Source: Heyndrickxia acidicola
GTDB lineage: Bacteria > Bacillota > Bacilli > Bacillales > Bacillaceae_C
NCBI RefSeq assembly: GCF_001636425.1
Contig: NZ_KV440953.1
Coordinates: 1,314,847-1,378,846, forward strand
Reading direction: 5' to 3'
Length of the DNA: 64,000 bases
Shown: positions 53,203 through 62,734 of the stretch, piece by piece
Position numbering within the stretch: position 1 is the first letter of the stretch
Layout: every line of letters begins with the position of its first letter
Program-made: the position numbers and the translations under genes
Notes under the pieces: generated by a model
The model's input: only the letters and a program-made list of their open reading frames with translations
What the model was told of the DNA's origin: nothing
Databases searched by the model: none

Positions 53203-53998
53203 TTAATAAAAAGGAGCAGGCAATTCATTAATTTTTATACGGATTAAGCTATAAGGTTTTTTCCGCAGGTCTTTGTCATAATGAAATCCTGCCTGCCGAT
53301 ACAGTTGGTTCACACTCACATATAAGTATTGATCAGGGCAATTGAAAAAGTATCGGGCCATAATATTCTCGGATCATGGGCAAGGGTTTCTATTGTGCCT
53401 TCAGGCAATATCCTTCGTATACTGTTGCTTTCATAATCTCCGGCATAGACGGCTCCTTTTGCATCGGTCATTAATCCATCTGATGCCCCTTTTTCTCCCC
53501 AATACTCCACCTTATAAAGCAATTCCATATCTGTGATTGTCTCGTCTCTTAAGGACTCTGTTGAAATAGAAAACAGATGGCGGCTGGATTGCGGACAATA
53601 AAACAATGTTTTTACGTCTGGAGAAGTCGCTATTCCATCAGAAGCAAATCTTTCAGGAGAAGTGGACCATCCTTGTTTCGATTCACCAAGATTTCCCCTT
53701 CTATTTTCGGTAAAAAATAGGGATCAGTAGAAGTGGAAATGTATCTGAATGATGTGCGATTTGATTTCCGAGTCGGAAAATTGGGTTTTGCGTATATAAC
53801 GGATTCTTCTTCCAAAGGACCGGGAGCTATTATTGTCTTAGATTTAGATACTGGACACGCAATGAGACGGTTAAATGGAGCAGCTGTAGGAAGAACCACA
53901 TCTTCTTCAAAAGTATAAACTTTTTTTATTGTATTCGTTCTTAAATCAACAGCAATTAATTTTTCATAGATTTATGAATTGGATGCCTTAGAATAAAA
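53203..53998 (-). pseudogene. Rearranged royal-jelly/SMP-30-like protein gene with internal inversion
   Basis: Minus-strand reading gives EKLIAVDLRTNTIKKVYTF, EEDVVLPT, then a breakpoint. The next expected part (YLNDVRFDFRVGKLGFAYITD, IIVLDLDTGHAMRRL) is instead on the plus strand at about 53733-53890. The minus strand resumes with PYFLPKIEGEILVNRNKDG, ASDGIATSPDVKTLFYCPQ, SRHLFSISTESLRD, RRILPEGTIETLAHDPRILWPD, and after frameshifts DQYLYVSVNQLYRQAGFHYD to the stop at 53203. The N-terminus is also broken by a stop. It belongs to the major royal jelly protein/yellow beta-propeller family. Confidence 0.8.
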
Positions 53999-54159
53999 GA
54001 ACTGTCCTTTTTTCAAAACAGCAGTAGTATTTTTATAATATATAAGAAAAAGCGTACTTTTTAGCAAAAAGCCAATCGGTACACTTTTATGTGCAGTACT
54101 TTTCTTTTCTAAGTTGGTTATCCATAAGCATGGAACACCCTAGTTCTGGATAAAAAATA

Positions 54160-54753
54160 CTAATCCTGCAATCCCTTTCCATCGAGAATATGCTGCATAT
54201 ATTTTTCAACCCTTGAAACTCTGGTTTTGGATTGTTTTGGTTGAGAAAAATAAAGAAGGTATGCCCGTTGCCGTCCCGGTGTCAATGCATCAAAAGCATT
54301 TTTCAAGGCAGGAAATTCATCAAGTTTCACTTGAAACTCATCAGGAATGCTGTATTCTGTATTTTTTTTAAACTTCACTTCCAAACCGGCTTTTTCAACT
54401 TCAATCGCTTCATATATGTAAGCTTTCAGTATGGATTCCATTTCACTTATTTCTTGAACATTGGTAAACCGAATCTGGCGCGCTGCCTGTACATTTTCCG
54501 TTTGTTGAATTAGAATTCCCTGAGGATCTTTAAGCAATGCTCCCTTGTGAAACAGAAGCGCACAATATTCTTTAAATCCATGGATTAACACGATGTTTTT
54601 ATTTTCAAACGTGTAACAAGGATGCATCCACTTAAATTCTTCTGTCAGCTCACAGTCAAGAACAATACTTCTCAACGTCTCATACTCTTCCTTCCACTTT
54701 TTAGCCTTACTTAAAAATTCATCAACCTTAGGATTCGTTTTACTCCTTGTCAT
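54160..54753 (-). CDS. YdeI-family protein (DUF1801 plus YdeI/OmpD-associated domain)
   Basis: A 197-aa protein. The DUF1801 part contains EFKWMHPCYTFENKNIVLIHGFK and ALLFHKGALLKDPQGILIQQ. The C-terminal region IPDEFQVKLDEFPALKNAFDALTPGRQRAYLLY matches the YdeI/OmpD-associated domain. Function is unknown. ATG 54753 with GTGGTGG upstream. Confidence 0.9.
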   Translation of the reverse strand: MTRSKTNPKVDEFLSKAKKWKEEYETLRSIVLDCELTEEFKWMHPCYTFENKNIVLIHGFKEYCALLFHKGALLKDPQGILIQQTENVQAARQIRFTNVQEISEMESILKAYIYEAIEVEKAGLEVKFKKNTEYSIPDEFQVKLDEFPALKNAFDALTPGRQRAYLLYFSQPKQSKTRVSRVEKYMQHILDGKGLQD

Positions 54754-54969
54754 TAAAGACCACCACTCTTTTTCAATTAATGTCTATTGATTGAAGCTAT
54801 CATAAGTATTATTTCCAGTGTTTACCTTCTGTATTTTGTTTTATGAACGTATTTATCTCCTTCGCTGTATCCTTATAAATATCGTTCTTTTTTAAAATAA
54901 CAGAAGCTTATCTTCATGCCAAATAAAATGGGACAAAAAAATCAGCTCTTTTGCCTAATGAACATCAGC

Positions 54970-55437
54970 TTAACCATATTCCCTTTTCATCATTTCCGCT
55001 ATTGTTTCTGTCAGCTGCTTTTTTAGCTTACCATGTTTGCCTTCGTTATATTGAAGTTCTGCCCAATTCCATAAATCACCATATTGCCAAACGGGATAGG
55101 GTTTCTTATCTTCCGGTTCCCACTCATAACGAGGAAAAATATGGGCGTGCAAAAATGCATCCGAATTACCATAAATGGAATAGTTAATGCGTCTGGGATT
55201 ACATACAGATTGAATGGCATCCCCTATTAAACTCATATCAACTAAATATTCACTGCGTTGCTTAATTGTAAGTTCATTAAGTGTACTAACTTTTGGGTAT
55301 GCCAGTAAGACACAATATCCAGGCAAAAATTGTGTGTCCCCTATCACGGCATAACCACTTTTCATTTTTGCCATAACCATAGGGTTTTCTCCGCGCTCGA
55401 TAGCACCAAAACGGTCTTTTTTCCACTCTTCACTCAT
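54970..55437 (-). CDS. HIT-family hydrolase
   Basis: A 155-aa histidine-triad protein. The motif DAFLHAHIFPRYEWEPED carries HxHxx; the preceding VLLAYPKVSTLNELT is the typical nucleotide-binding strand. Substrates in the family are dinucleoside polyphosphates or AMP-linked compounds. ATG 55437 with GGAGTGGG; ATG 55473 would add 12 residues without a better site. Confidence 0.85.
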   Translation of the reverse strand: MSEEWKKDRFGAIERGENPMVMAKMKSGYAVIGDTQFLPGYCVLLAYPKVSTLNELTIKQRSEYLVDMSLIGDAIQSVCNPRRINYSIYGNSDAFLHAHIFPRYEWEPEDKKPYPVWQYGDLWNWAELQYNEGKHGKLKKQLTETIAEMMKREYG

Positions 55438-55629
55438 ATTCCCACTCCTATATTTTAAATAGCAAAGGATCATGATATATTCTATAAAACCCTAAAGTAT
55501 ACCTCTTTATTGCCCTCTAGCGTAAGAAAAGGATGACTAAATAAAAAAGGAACCGCTCAAATACTAGGATATATTGTGTATTTTTTATAAATAATAAGAT
55601 TGTCAAAACATGAAACGAGGAGGCCTTGT

Positions 55630-55782
55630 ATGCAAAAGGATCAACATGCGAGAAGCAACTTGGGTTCGGGGTCAATTGTAAAGGGAACGGATGCGCAAAA
55701 AGTAAAACAAGATATTCAAAAAGATGTCAGCCAAGGGCAAGGTTCAATGACTTCCCGTGAGGCGGGAGCGATGCGCGATTAA
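55630..55782 (+). CDS. Small hydrophilic protein, 50 aa, possibly spore-associated
   Basis: MQKDQHARSNLGSGSIVKG, then QKVKQDIQKDVSQG and SMTSREAGAMRD. Gln- and Lys-rich, no membrane segment. The TSREAG stretch is reminiscent of small acid-soluble spore proteins, but the remainder is not a known SASP pattern. GAGGAGG precedes ATG 55630. A terminator follows the stop within three bases. Confidence 0.75.
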   Translation: MQKDQHARSNLGSGSIVKGTDAQKVKQDIQKDVSQGQGSMTSREAGAMRD

Positions 55783-55784
55783 AG

Positions 55785-55812
55785 AACCACTATTAAGTGG
55801 TTTTTTATTTTT
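55785..55812 (+). terminator. Terminator of the 50-aa protein gene
   Basis: AACCACT pairs with AGTGGTT, followed by TTTTATTT. Confidence 0.85.
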
Positions 55813-55939
55813 CAGCCTCATGTTTAACATTAGCACCTCTGCATTTGTTAGCTATTAAACCTGCCAATAAAAAACAGATGTAATAATTTTATTACATCTA
55901 AAAAACTACATAATAATATGACTGAAAGAAGTATAAAAA

Positions 55940-56368
55940 TTAAAGAAAATTTTTCAACTCATCTATGTTGCTCTGTTCTGCTTTTAGCAGTTGATCTGCT
56001 AAGTTAAGAATTTCTTTATCTGCTCCATTGTACTCTTTTATTTTCTTCGTAATATCAATAACACCCATTGTCGAACCTCTTATCATTAATTCTGATATTC
56101 GGGATGGTGATTTGTCAGTAAGCGTGTTTATATTTATCGTTATATAAGAAAAAATTTTTGTAAATGGACTTGTTTCTTTCGCTTCTTTGCCTTTTTCGCC
56201 AAGTCTCTTTTCACATTCATCATATATTTTTTTATATTCTTCATTTTGTGACTGTAATACTTTTTTTAAATGATCTTCCTCTACTATGCCAAATAGTTGT
56301 TCAATAGCAATTAAACCCATTTGTGCATTTTGGTGTATGTAATGTAACAGTTTGATGTTACTTTTCAC
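55940..56368 (-). CDS. Ferritin-like helical protein, DUF2383-type
   Basis: A 142-aa helical protein starting VKSNIKLLHYIHQNAQMG. Motifs IYDECEKRLGEKGKEAKE, ITININTLTDKSPSRISELMI and RGSTMGVIDITKKIKEYNG resemble uncharacterised ferritin-like proteins of Firmicutes. GTG 56368 with GGAGGTGG five bases upstream is chosen over TTG 56383, which lies in the site. Function is unknown. Confidence 0.72.
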   Translation of the reverse strand: MKSNIKLLHYIHQNAQMGLIAIEQLFGIVEEDHLKKVLQSQNEEYKKIYDECEKRLGEKGKEAKETSPFTKIFSYITININTLTDKSPSRISELMIRGSTMGVIDITKKIKEYNGADKEILNLADQLLKAEQSNIDELKNFL

Positions 56369-56610
56369 AAATACCACCTCCAATCGGTAGTGTTTGTAAT
56401 TCCTAACTTATTTAAACATGTATCCCGATATCATTAAAGTATACCTATTATAAACAGGGGGCTAAGTCTCTTTTATTTTTGATTTTTCATTTTGCTCTTG
56501 ATTACATTTAAAAACCCATTTACTTTTAAGGAGTCCGAGAACATTTCAAAAATAAAATGAAATTTTTGTGCATATTGTAAAATTACACATGATTTTTAAC
56601 AGAGCCCTTT

Positions 56611-57003
56611 TTAAAAAATGACTCCTGCTTGCAATATACAATTTGAGTATGGAGTTGCCTCGCCTGTACGGATAAAAGCTTTCACCTTGCTTGTCATTTG
56701 TTTAAATGCTTCATGCGGAATATATTCTATGAGATTAGGAAACTCTTTTTCTAGAAACTCCTGCTGGTGAGGATTGTTTTTCTCCATTTCCTCAGCCGCA
56801 AATATCTTTTCAACCACCATATCTGCATGTACGGCTCTTACAACGCTCACGAAGTCCGGTACCCCAATCGTAAGGGCAAGGTCAATTTTGGGGATTCCAT
56901 CAGGAATGGGAAGCCCCGCATCCCCAATGACAATCCAATCTGTATGCCCAAGATCTGATAACACCTTTGAAATGGAACTGTTAAGCATGCCTGTTTTTTT
57001 CAT
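56611..57003 (-). CDS. rbsD: D-ribose pyranase
   Basis: A 130-aa RbsD that interconverts pyranose and furanose ribose forms. H20 (SDLGHTDW) and D28 (IGDAGLPIPDG) form the active site, and the C-terminal RTGEATPYSNCILQAGVIF is complete. ATG 57003 with AAAGGGG. It overlaps the 3' end of rbsK by 23 bp. The rbsACB transporter genes that normally follow are absent; the sequence downstream (56390-56600) ends in a TTTTTAACAGAGCCC repeat-like end. Confidence 0.95.
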   Translation of the reverse strand: MKKTGMLNSSISKVLSDLGHTDWIVIGDAGLPIPDGIPKIDLALTIGVPDFVSVVRAVHADMVVEKIFAAEEMEKNNPHQQEFLEKEFPNLIEYIPHEAFKQMTSKVKAFIRTGEATPYSNCILQAGVIF

Positions 57004-57886
57004 CACTGTCTGCCCCTTTCTCGACTTCTTCACGAGTTGGCATTCCGCCCTGAGCTCCAAATTTTGTAACCGACAGCGCTGCTGCTATATTCGCAAAACG
57101 AAGCGCTTCATGAATGCCTTTTTCCTCTGATACGGCGACAGCAAATGCACCATTAAAGGTATCCCCGGCCCCTGTTGTATCCACGGCATGTACCCTTATC
57201 CCTGGAACTGTTACCTCTTCGACGCCATTAAAGTAACGGGCTCCCTTTTTTCCTTCCGTTATGATCAGCTTGTTCGGATATTTTTTTAGCATGTAAGATA
57301 CGTCCGCTCCGCCAAATAGAACTTCACACTCATGCTCATTCGGGGTTATATAGGCGCATTTCTCTATTACCTTTTCTTTTATCACCCGGGCAGGTGCAGG
57401 ATTTAATAAAAGAGGAACGTCGTGTTTTTCACAAAGCTCAGCAGCACATTCCACGGTTTCCTCAGGAATCTCCTGCTGGATCATCACGATATCCGCGTTT
57501 GCAATCGTCTCTTCAGCGCGTCTTATATATTCGGGAGTAATCCGGTCATTTGCACCTTTTACAACGATGATGCTATTATCCCCTTCAGCTAAAATAATGT
57601 GCGCAGTTCCGGTCGCTTCATCTGTAACCGGTTCCACATTGTCTGTATTCACACCATTCTTACAGAAATTGTCTAAAATTTCTTTCCCATATACATCTGT
57701 CCCTACACAGCCGATCATATCTACCTGTGCTCCCAGCCGGGCAGCGGCAACAGCCTGATTGGCCCCTTTTCCGCCCGGCACTGTGTTAAAGGATTTTCCC
57801 AATACGGTTTCCCCGGCGATTGGGCGCTTGTCTGAGCTTACCACTAAATCCATGGATGAACTGCCAATCACTGCTATTTTCACCAT
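56981..57886 (-). CDS. rbsK: Ribokinase
   Basis: A 301-aa PfkB-family sugar kinase (D-ribose to ribose-5-phosphate). N-terminal KIAVIGSSSMDLVV, GGKGANQAVAAARLGA, and the C-terminal catalytic DTTGAGDTFNGAFA with the catalytic Asp. ATG 57886 with GGTGGAG seven bases upstream; ATG 57982 is rejected. It is two bases from the rbsR stop and cotranscribed with rbsR and rbsD. Confidence 0.96.
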   Translation of the reverse strand: MVKIAVIGSSSMDLVVSSDKRPIAGETVLGKSFNTVPGGKGANQAVAAARLGAQVDMIGCVGTDVYGKEILDNFCKNGVNTDNVEPVTDEATGTAHIILAEGDNSIIVVKGANDRITPEYIRRAEETIANADIVMIQQEIPEETVECAAELCEKHDVPLLLNPAPARVIKEKVIEKCAYITPNEHECEVLFGGADVSYMLKKYPNKLIITEGKKGARYFNGVEEVTVPGIRVHAVDTTGAGDTFNGAFAVAVSEEKGIHEALRFANIAAALSVTKFGAQGGMPTREEVEKGADSDEKNRHA

Positions 57887-57887
57887 G

Positions 57888-58865
57888 TTACATCTCCACC
57901 TTTCTGGTTGTTTCTCTTTCTTTAAATGAAACGGGCAATACAATTTGCTTCGCTTCATTGGATGAATGAAGAATATTTTCAATTAATAGCTTGGCTGCTT
58001 CAGCACCCATTTGATATGCAGGCTGATGAATGGTCGAAAGAGCCGGGTAAAGCAGTTCACAAACCGGAATATCATCAAAACCAACGATCTGCAAATTTTC
58101 AGGAATATTTTTCCCTCTCTTAAGGGCCTCCCTGAGAACAGCAGAAGCCACAATATCGTTAGAAGCCACGATTCCATCGGTTTCAGGATACATGTCAAAT
58201 AGCTGTTTCGCTGTCTCATTTGCCCCTTTAAAGGAAAAGGAGGTATTGACTACTTGAAAGACGGCATTCGACCTTCCTAGCACATCTAGAGCAGCAAGAA
58301 ACCTTTCTTGAGCGGTACGGACATGCTGCGGTCCTCTGAGTAACGTGATATTGTTACTCCCGCGGGCAAGCAGGATCTCGGCGGCAAGCCTTCCGCCTCC
58401 TGCTTGATCTGCATAAACGGAAGGATAATTCTCAGTAACCCTGTCCAAAAGAACAACGGGAATTTTCAAAGCTTCCCAAAGGCTTGTGTCTTCGCCGCTG
58501 GTACTGATCATGCCGATCACATTATGCTGTATGAAGGTTTCTATATAATTGATTTCTTTTTCTCTATTTTCATCGCTGTTACCAATGATCAAACGGTACC
58601 CCTGCTCCTGTAAAAAGTCCTCGACTCCTCTTGCAAGCTCTGGAAAAAAGGGATTCGTTATATCTGGTATCACAAGGCCGATCAGCTTCGATTTCCGGTT
58701 AAAAAGAGAACGGGCTATCTCATTTGGGCGGTAGTCAAGCTTTTTAATAGCAGCATCCACCGCTTTCCTCGTATCTTCGTGTACATATCCATTGCCATTT
58801 AATACGCGGGAAACCGTAGCGACCGAAACGCCCGCTTCCTTTGCCACCTCTTTAATCGTTGCCAT
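57888..58865 (-). CDS. rbsR: LacI-family ribose operon repressor
   Basis: A 325-aa LacI-type regulator. The HTH and hinge are ATIKEVAKEAGVSVATVSRVLNGNGYV, followed by a periplasmic-binding-protein-like effector domain (LIGLVIPDITNPFFPELARGVED, GIVASNDIVASAVL). It is first gene of the rbs unit and probably binds the palindrome at 58896-58913. ATG 58865 with GGTGAGG is chosen over 58874. Confidence 0.95.
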   Translation of the reverse strand: MATIKEVAKEAGVSVATVSRVLNGNGYVHEDTRKAVDAAIKKLDYRPNEIARSLFNRKSKLIGLVIPDITNPFFPELARGVEDFLQEQGYRLIIGNSDENREKEINYIETFIQHNVIGMISTSGEDTSLWEALKIPVVLLDRVTENYPSVYADQAGGGRLAAEILLARGSNNITLLRGPQHVRTAQERFLAALDVLGRSNAVFQVVNTSFSFKGANETAKQLFDMYPETDGIVASNDIVASAVLREALKRGKNIPENLQIVGFDDIPVCELLYPALSTIHQPAYQMGAEAAKLLIENILHSSNEAKQIVLPVSFKERETTRKVEM

Positions 58866-58895
58866 TTGCCTCACCGCTTTTCTTATGTAAATTCA

Positions 58896-58913
58896 TGTGT
58901 AACCGATTACACA
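58896..58913 (-). promoter_or_regulatory. LacI-family operator of the rbs operon
   Basis: TGTGTAACCGATTACACA is an 18-bp palindrome centred on CG, 31 bp upstream of rbsR. It suits RbsR; it also partly resembles a CcpA cre site but misses the conserved R. Confidence 0.7.
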
Positions 58914-59100
58914 ATAACAATAACACAAAGTTATTGTAAGCGCAAACAAAAAAATCCCCTAATTTCATGAGAAAAGCAAGTGCCTTTCTCTTCTCAACTA
59001 TTTATTTCCTTACATATCTAATGATTCCCTTATCAATTTAAATGTTCTTTAATATACAGTGGTGCACTAGAACTCACGCAAAAATATTGATTTCAAATGT

Positions 59101-60348
59101 TTAAGAACGATATTCCTTTGTATTTGAATCTAAAAAGAACCATTGCCTCAATGTTTTTAAGCAAGCCGTGCTAAGAATAAAAGCAGCCAGAATCATTACA
59201 ACCGAACCACCTATAATCACTGACCGTAACGAAAACCATTGTGCCGAAGTTCCGATTATTAAGGTTACTGCCATTACCAATCCTCCTTCAACAAGGTCAA
59301 GGATACTTCCTGCCCTCCCCATTATATCAGCGGGAAGATAATGTTGATAAAATGTCAGTATGCCTGTATTAGCATACGCTTGAAAAAATGAAAGAACAAA
59401 GAATCCAGATGCTGCTGCCAGAAAACTGCCAGAAATAGAGTAAATGAAATAGCCCATGGAAACAAACATAGGACTTATCCCTATTAGAATTGACAAAGGA
59501 ATTTTCTTTACGAGTGCTGTATTGGAAATAGAACCTGCTAAAAACCCAATACCTGCTATACTGACAAGCAAGCCATATCGACTATTTGATAGATGCAATA
59601 CTTGCTTTGAGAATGCAGCTTCCAAGGAATCAATGGCTGAGGGCATGACCGTTAATATAAAGGTGAAAAGGCCATAAATTAGAATAAAGTATATGTTTCG
59701 ACTGAAATAGCCCTCTACAACCTGCCAATCCTTTTTCAATAACGCCAAAGAAAATCTTTCAGGTGGTTTATCCTCTCCCTTTTCATCTACATTCGGCAGC
59801 ATCAGCATAATACATCCCGAAATAAAAAAGGAAATGGCATTTATTAAGATAGCATTTAATGGAGAGCTTATAAGAAACAACATGCCCGCAATGGCAGGGC
59901 CAAGCAAAAAGGCACCCGATCCTATTAAGCTTTGAATAGCATTAAAGCGTTTCCTGCTATGGGAAGGGATGAGTTTTGTCAGATATACCATGGAGCCATG
60001 CTTGAACGCCGCCCCTCCCATATTCACGATAAACACTATTGTATACACCAGCCAAAGAGAAGGATGCACATATAAAAGCAATAACAGAAATGCCCTCAAT
60101 AAATCGAGTACCATCATCAGCCTTCTTTTATTTACACGATCCACAAGGCTGCCGCACCAAGCATTGGCAAAAATAGAGGCCGCTGGCTTCAGGATATACA
60201 AAACAGCAACAGCAAAGGGTGAATGCGTCATGTCCAGCACAATTAAGTTAAGAGCGATTAAATATATCCAATCACCCATATTTGAAACTCCTATTCCGCA
60301 TAAAAGCAGCACAGATTCCTTTGAAGTTCTCCTTTTTGTAATATCCAT
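59101..60348 (-). CDS. MFS transporter controlled by a T-box
   Basis: A 415-aa, 12-helix transporter (GIGVSNMGDWIYLIALNLIV, SIFANAWCGSLVDRVNKRR, HGSMVYLTKLIPSHSRKRFN). It resembles MFS_3 efflux proteins of the macrolide/antibiotic type. GGGGAGATG precedes ATG 60348. A T-box riboswitch directly upstream suggests expression when an amino acid is short, so it may carry an amino acid or peptide-like compound. It is unrelated in sequence details to the 49.6-kb exporter beyond the fold. Confidence 0.85.
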   Translation of the reverse strand: MDITKRRTSKESVLLLCGIGVSNMGDWIYLIALNLIVLDMTHSPFAVAVLYILKPAASIFANAWCGSLVDRVNKRRLMMVLDLLRAFLLLLLYVHPSLWLVYTIVFIVNMGGAAFKHGSMVYLTKLIPSHSRKRFNAIQSLIGSGAFLLGPAIAGMLFLISSPLNAILINAISFFISGCIMLMLPNVDEKGEDKPPERFSLALLKKDWQVVEGYFSRNIYFILIYGLFTFILTVMPSAIDSLEAAFSKQVLHLSNSRYGLLVSIAGIGFLAGSISNTALVKKIPLSILIGISPMFVSMGYFIYSISGSFLAAASGFFVLSFFQAYANTGILTFYQHYLPADIMGRAGSILDLVEGGLVMAVTLIIGTSAQWFSLRSVIIGGSVVMILAAFILSTACLKTLRQWFFLDSNTKEYRS

Positions 60349-60429
60349 CCTTTTTCATCTCCCCACATTATCCCTAAATAAATATTGTTCTTTTACCGCT
60401 ATTAAAGTAAAAACTGTAAAAGAGCACTA

Positions 60430-60710
60430 AAAAAGAATCCCACCCCCAAGACAATTGTCCTGGGGACGAGATTCTTTGATCGCGGTGCCACCCCGGTTTA
60501 TTTATATGTCACCATATAAACCTTAAAAAGTATCCTCTTTCAGATTCTACTTTCGCTCTATAACAGGAGCTCCTGTCACATGATCCCCGCTCCGGTTCCC
60601 ATGTGCTGCTCTTGAGTCTTGTTCAATAAAAGAATTTTTACTCCTTTTCAGCTGCCGGAGCTCTCTTTTAAAAATTCGTTTTTTATTTACTATTCTCTTC
60701 ATCGCATTTA
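60430..60710 (-). promoter_or_regulatory. T-box riboswitch upstream of an MFS gene
   Basis: On the minus strand: a stem I region with AGTA-type K-turn (AGAATAGTAAAT), distal AGAGAGCTCCGGCAGCTGAA, GAATTTTT/AAAAATTC helix, then TTGAACAAGACTC near the specifier loop, and the T-box GGGTGGCACCGCG (plus 60481-60493). It ends in a terminator: AGAATC-CGTCCCCA pairs with TGGGGG-GGGATTCT plus Ts. The specifier is not firmly read; CAA, AAC or AAG are possible. It is the only sequence feature of 60349-60953. Confidence 0.93.
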
Positions 60711-60953
60711 AATTTTCATAATATTATCACATTAATTTTAATTTTGTCAATAACGTTTCTCTTCTTTTTCCCCCAGCTCGAAGGTCTCCCATACAAATCC
60801 CTTTCTGCTCCACAGTAAAATCAGAAAATAGGTTCGAAGAAATAAAAAATGACTGCTAATAAGAGATTTTTTGTCATTTCCACTGCACACTGATTTCAAG
60901 AATCCCAGAAGCTGGCTTCATTCAAAGAGATTGCTTGTTTCCAAACTAAAAAA

Positions 60954-62426
60954 CTAATTTTTATGATTACTAAATGGCTCGGAGTTTCCCTTTAAGGTAA
61001 TTGCCTTATCACGCGGATAAACGGAAGAAAAATAGTAAACAGCACCTATTAACATGACAATGACGGCTAAAAGCGGAACGGAATAATTCAAATACCAAGC
61101 CTGCCCTGGTGATCTTGGCCAGCAAAGGTTAAGAATAACAAATACGCCCCAGATAAGAGATAAAATGTTTACAGTTAATCCCCATTTTCCTAAGTTCCAT
61201 GGAGAGGCGGTTGAATCCCATCCCCGGGTTCGGGCAAAAAGTGCTCCAACCGTCACGCTTAAGTAAGCAAGATAGATTCCGACTACACAGATATTTACGA
61301 TATAGGATTCTGCAGAAGAGGATAGAACCAATAGAATAGCAAATATTCCGCTAAATATGATGGCAGCCACTGGTGTGTCATGCTTTTTGGACATTTTTGC
61401 CCATAGCTTGGCTCCTGGAATTTTGTTATCGCGTCCAAAAGAGAACAATAAGCGGGATACTGTCGCCTGTACTGCAGTACCGCAGACGAATATGGCAATT
61501 AGTGCTAACACTACAAACGCATTCGATATCCCTGTGCCTAAATTTTTGTTTAAGATGTACGTTAAAGGAACTGCTGCTTTCATTGTCTCACCAAGGTTCG
61601 GAATGGCAAGCACGAATGCCAAAAGCGCCAACCCGCCTATGATAAATGTCAAAAATAATGAGGAGATGATGGCTTTTGGAACTACCCTTCGAGGATTAAT
61701 TACCTCTTCTGCAAGACTGCCTGCAGAATCAAAACCAAACAGAACCCATGTGGAGGTCAGCATGGCAGCAAGAAATACAGGCAGGTAGCTTCCTTTTCCA
61801 GCTGTTCCCGCTGTATCAAATGAAAAGCTAAACGGATGATGGATGCCCACCGCAAAAAGCGCAATGGCCAAGACAATCATAGCTACGATTTCAGCGATCA
61901 TTCCAATACCATTTATAATGGCCATCAATTTTACACTGAATGCGTTAATAAGTGTTTGAAGGATTACGATTACTGCAGTTATAAGGACTAGCAAAACATG
62001 ATTGTTCGCATCCATTCCCATCAGCTGGGCAATATAGGGCGCCGCTCCAAAATCAACAGATGCTATGGTTGCAAGTAAAGCAATCAAATAAATCCAGCCA
62101 GAAAACCATGAATAGGTATTCCCTGCAAGGTGCTTCGTCCATTGATAGATGGAGCCTGCGACCGGATAGTGAGAAGCTACTTCTCCCATTGTAAGCCCCA
62201 CCAGAAGCTGACCGATGAAAACAATCGGCCAGCTCCAGATAAAGGCCGGTCCTCCTGTGGTTAATCCAAATCCGAACAGGCTAAAGATGCCTGTCGTTGC
62301 CGAAATAAAGGAAAACGAAATAGCAAAGTTTGAAAAGAAATTAAGATTTCGCTTTAATTCTTGTGTGTATCCCAAGCTTGCAAGATCTGCAACATCTTCA
62401 TTTATGGAATGTTTCTCTTTAGACAA
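60954..62426 (-). CDS. APC-family amino acid/polyamine permease
   Basis: A 490-aa, 12-helix permease (NFAISFSFISATTGIFSLFGFG, LAGNTYSWFSGWIYLIALLA, FGFDSAGSLAEEVINPRRVVPKAI). The GFDSAGSLAEE motif is characteristic of the ACT/GABA-permease branch of APC transporters. TTG 62426 with AAGGGAG. The neighbouring putrescine aminotransferase on the same strand suggests import of putrescine, GABA or a related amine. Cotranscription is uncertain because a hairpin separates them. Confidence 0.88.
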   Translation of the reverse strand: MSKEKHSINEDVADLASLGYTQELKRNLNFFSNFAISFSFISATTGIFSLFGFGLTTGGPAFIWSWPIVFIGQLLVGLTMGEVASHYPVAGSIYQWTKHLAGNTYSWFSGWIYLIALLATIASVDFGAAPYIAQLMGMDANNHVLLVLITAVIVILQTLINAFSVKLMAIINGIGMIAEIVAMIVLAIALFAVGIHHPFSFSFDTAGTAGKGSYLPVFLAAMLTSTWVLFGFDSAGSLAEEVINPRRVVPKAIISSLFLTFIIGGLALLAFVLAIPNLGETMKAAVPLTYILNKNLGTGISNAFVVLALIAIFVCGTAVQATVSRLLFSFGRDNKIPGAKLWAKMSKKHDTPVAAIIFSGIFAILLVLSSSAESYIVNICVVGIYLAYLSVTVGALFARTRGWDSTASPWNLGKWGLTVNILSLIWGVFVILNLCWPRSPGQAWYLNYSVPLLAVIVMLIGAVYYFSSVYPRDKAITLKGNSEPFSNHKN

Positions 62427-62625
62427 TCAACTCAACTCCCTTAACATGTATAGAGATAGGCTGCCAACTTTACAAAATTGTAGACTTAATATTTTGATAT
62501 TTGAATTTTCAGATTTTATAAACCATAGAAACTTCAGATAATCTTCACGATGATTCTGTACAAGCCCTCTAAAAGGCAAGAAACATTATGTTTGATCGTG
62601 ATTATTTGCCTTTAGTGGAGGCAGG

Positions 62626-62682
62626 TTTAAAACCTTTACCAGCAGGAATCTGTCTTATTTTCCCGCTGATAAAGGTAATTGC
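62626..62682 (-). terminator. Terminator after the aminotransferase gene
   Basis: On the minus strand ACCTTTATCAGCGGGAA pairs with TTCCTGCTGGTAAAGGT (G-U and mismatch included), followed by TTTTAAAC. Confidence 0.65.
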
Positions 62683-62734
62683 CATTTAGACCGTTTTCGG
62701 CAGCTTCCCGCCCATGTTAGTTAAAAATTATATT

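Noticed and set aside
53733..53918. Plus-strand ORF (LNDVRFDFRVGKLGFAYITD) as a separate gene
   Set aside because: It is the inverted internal segment of the royal-jelly-like pseudogene; no ribosome binding site.
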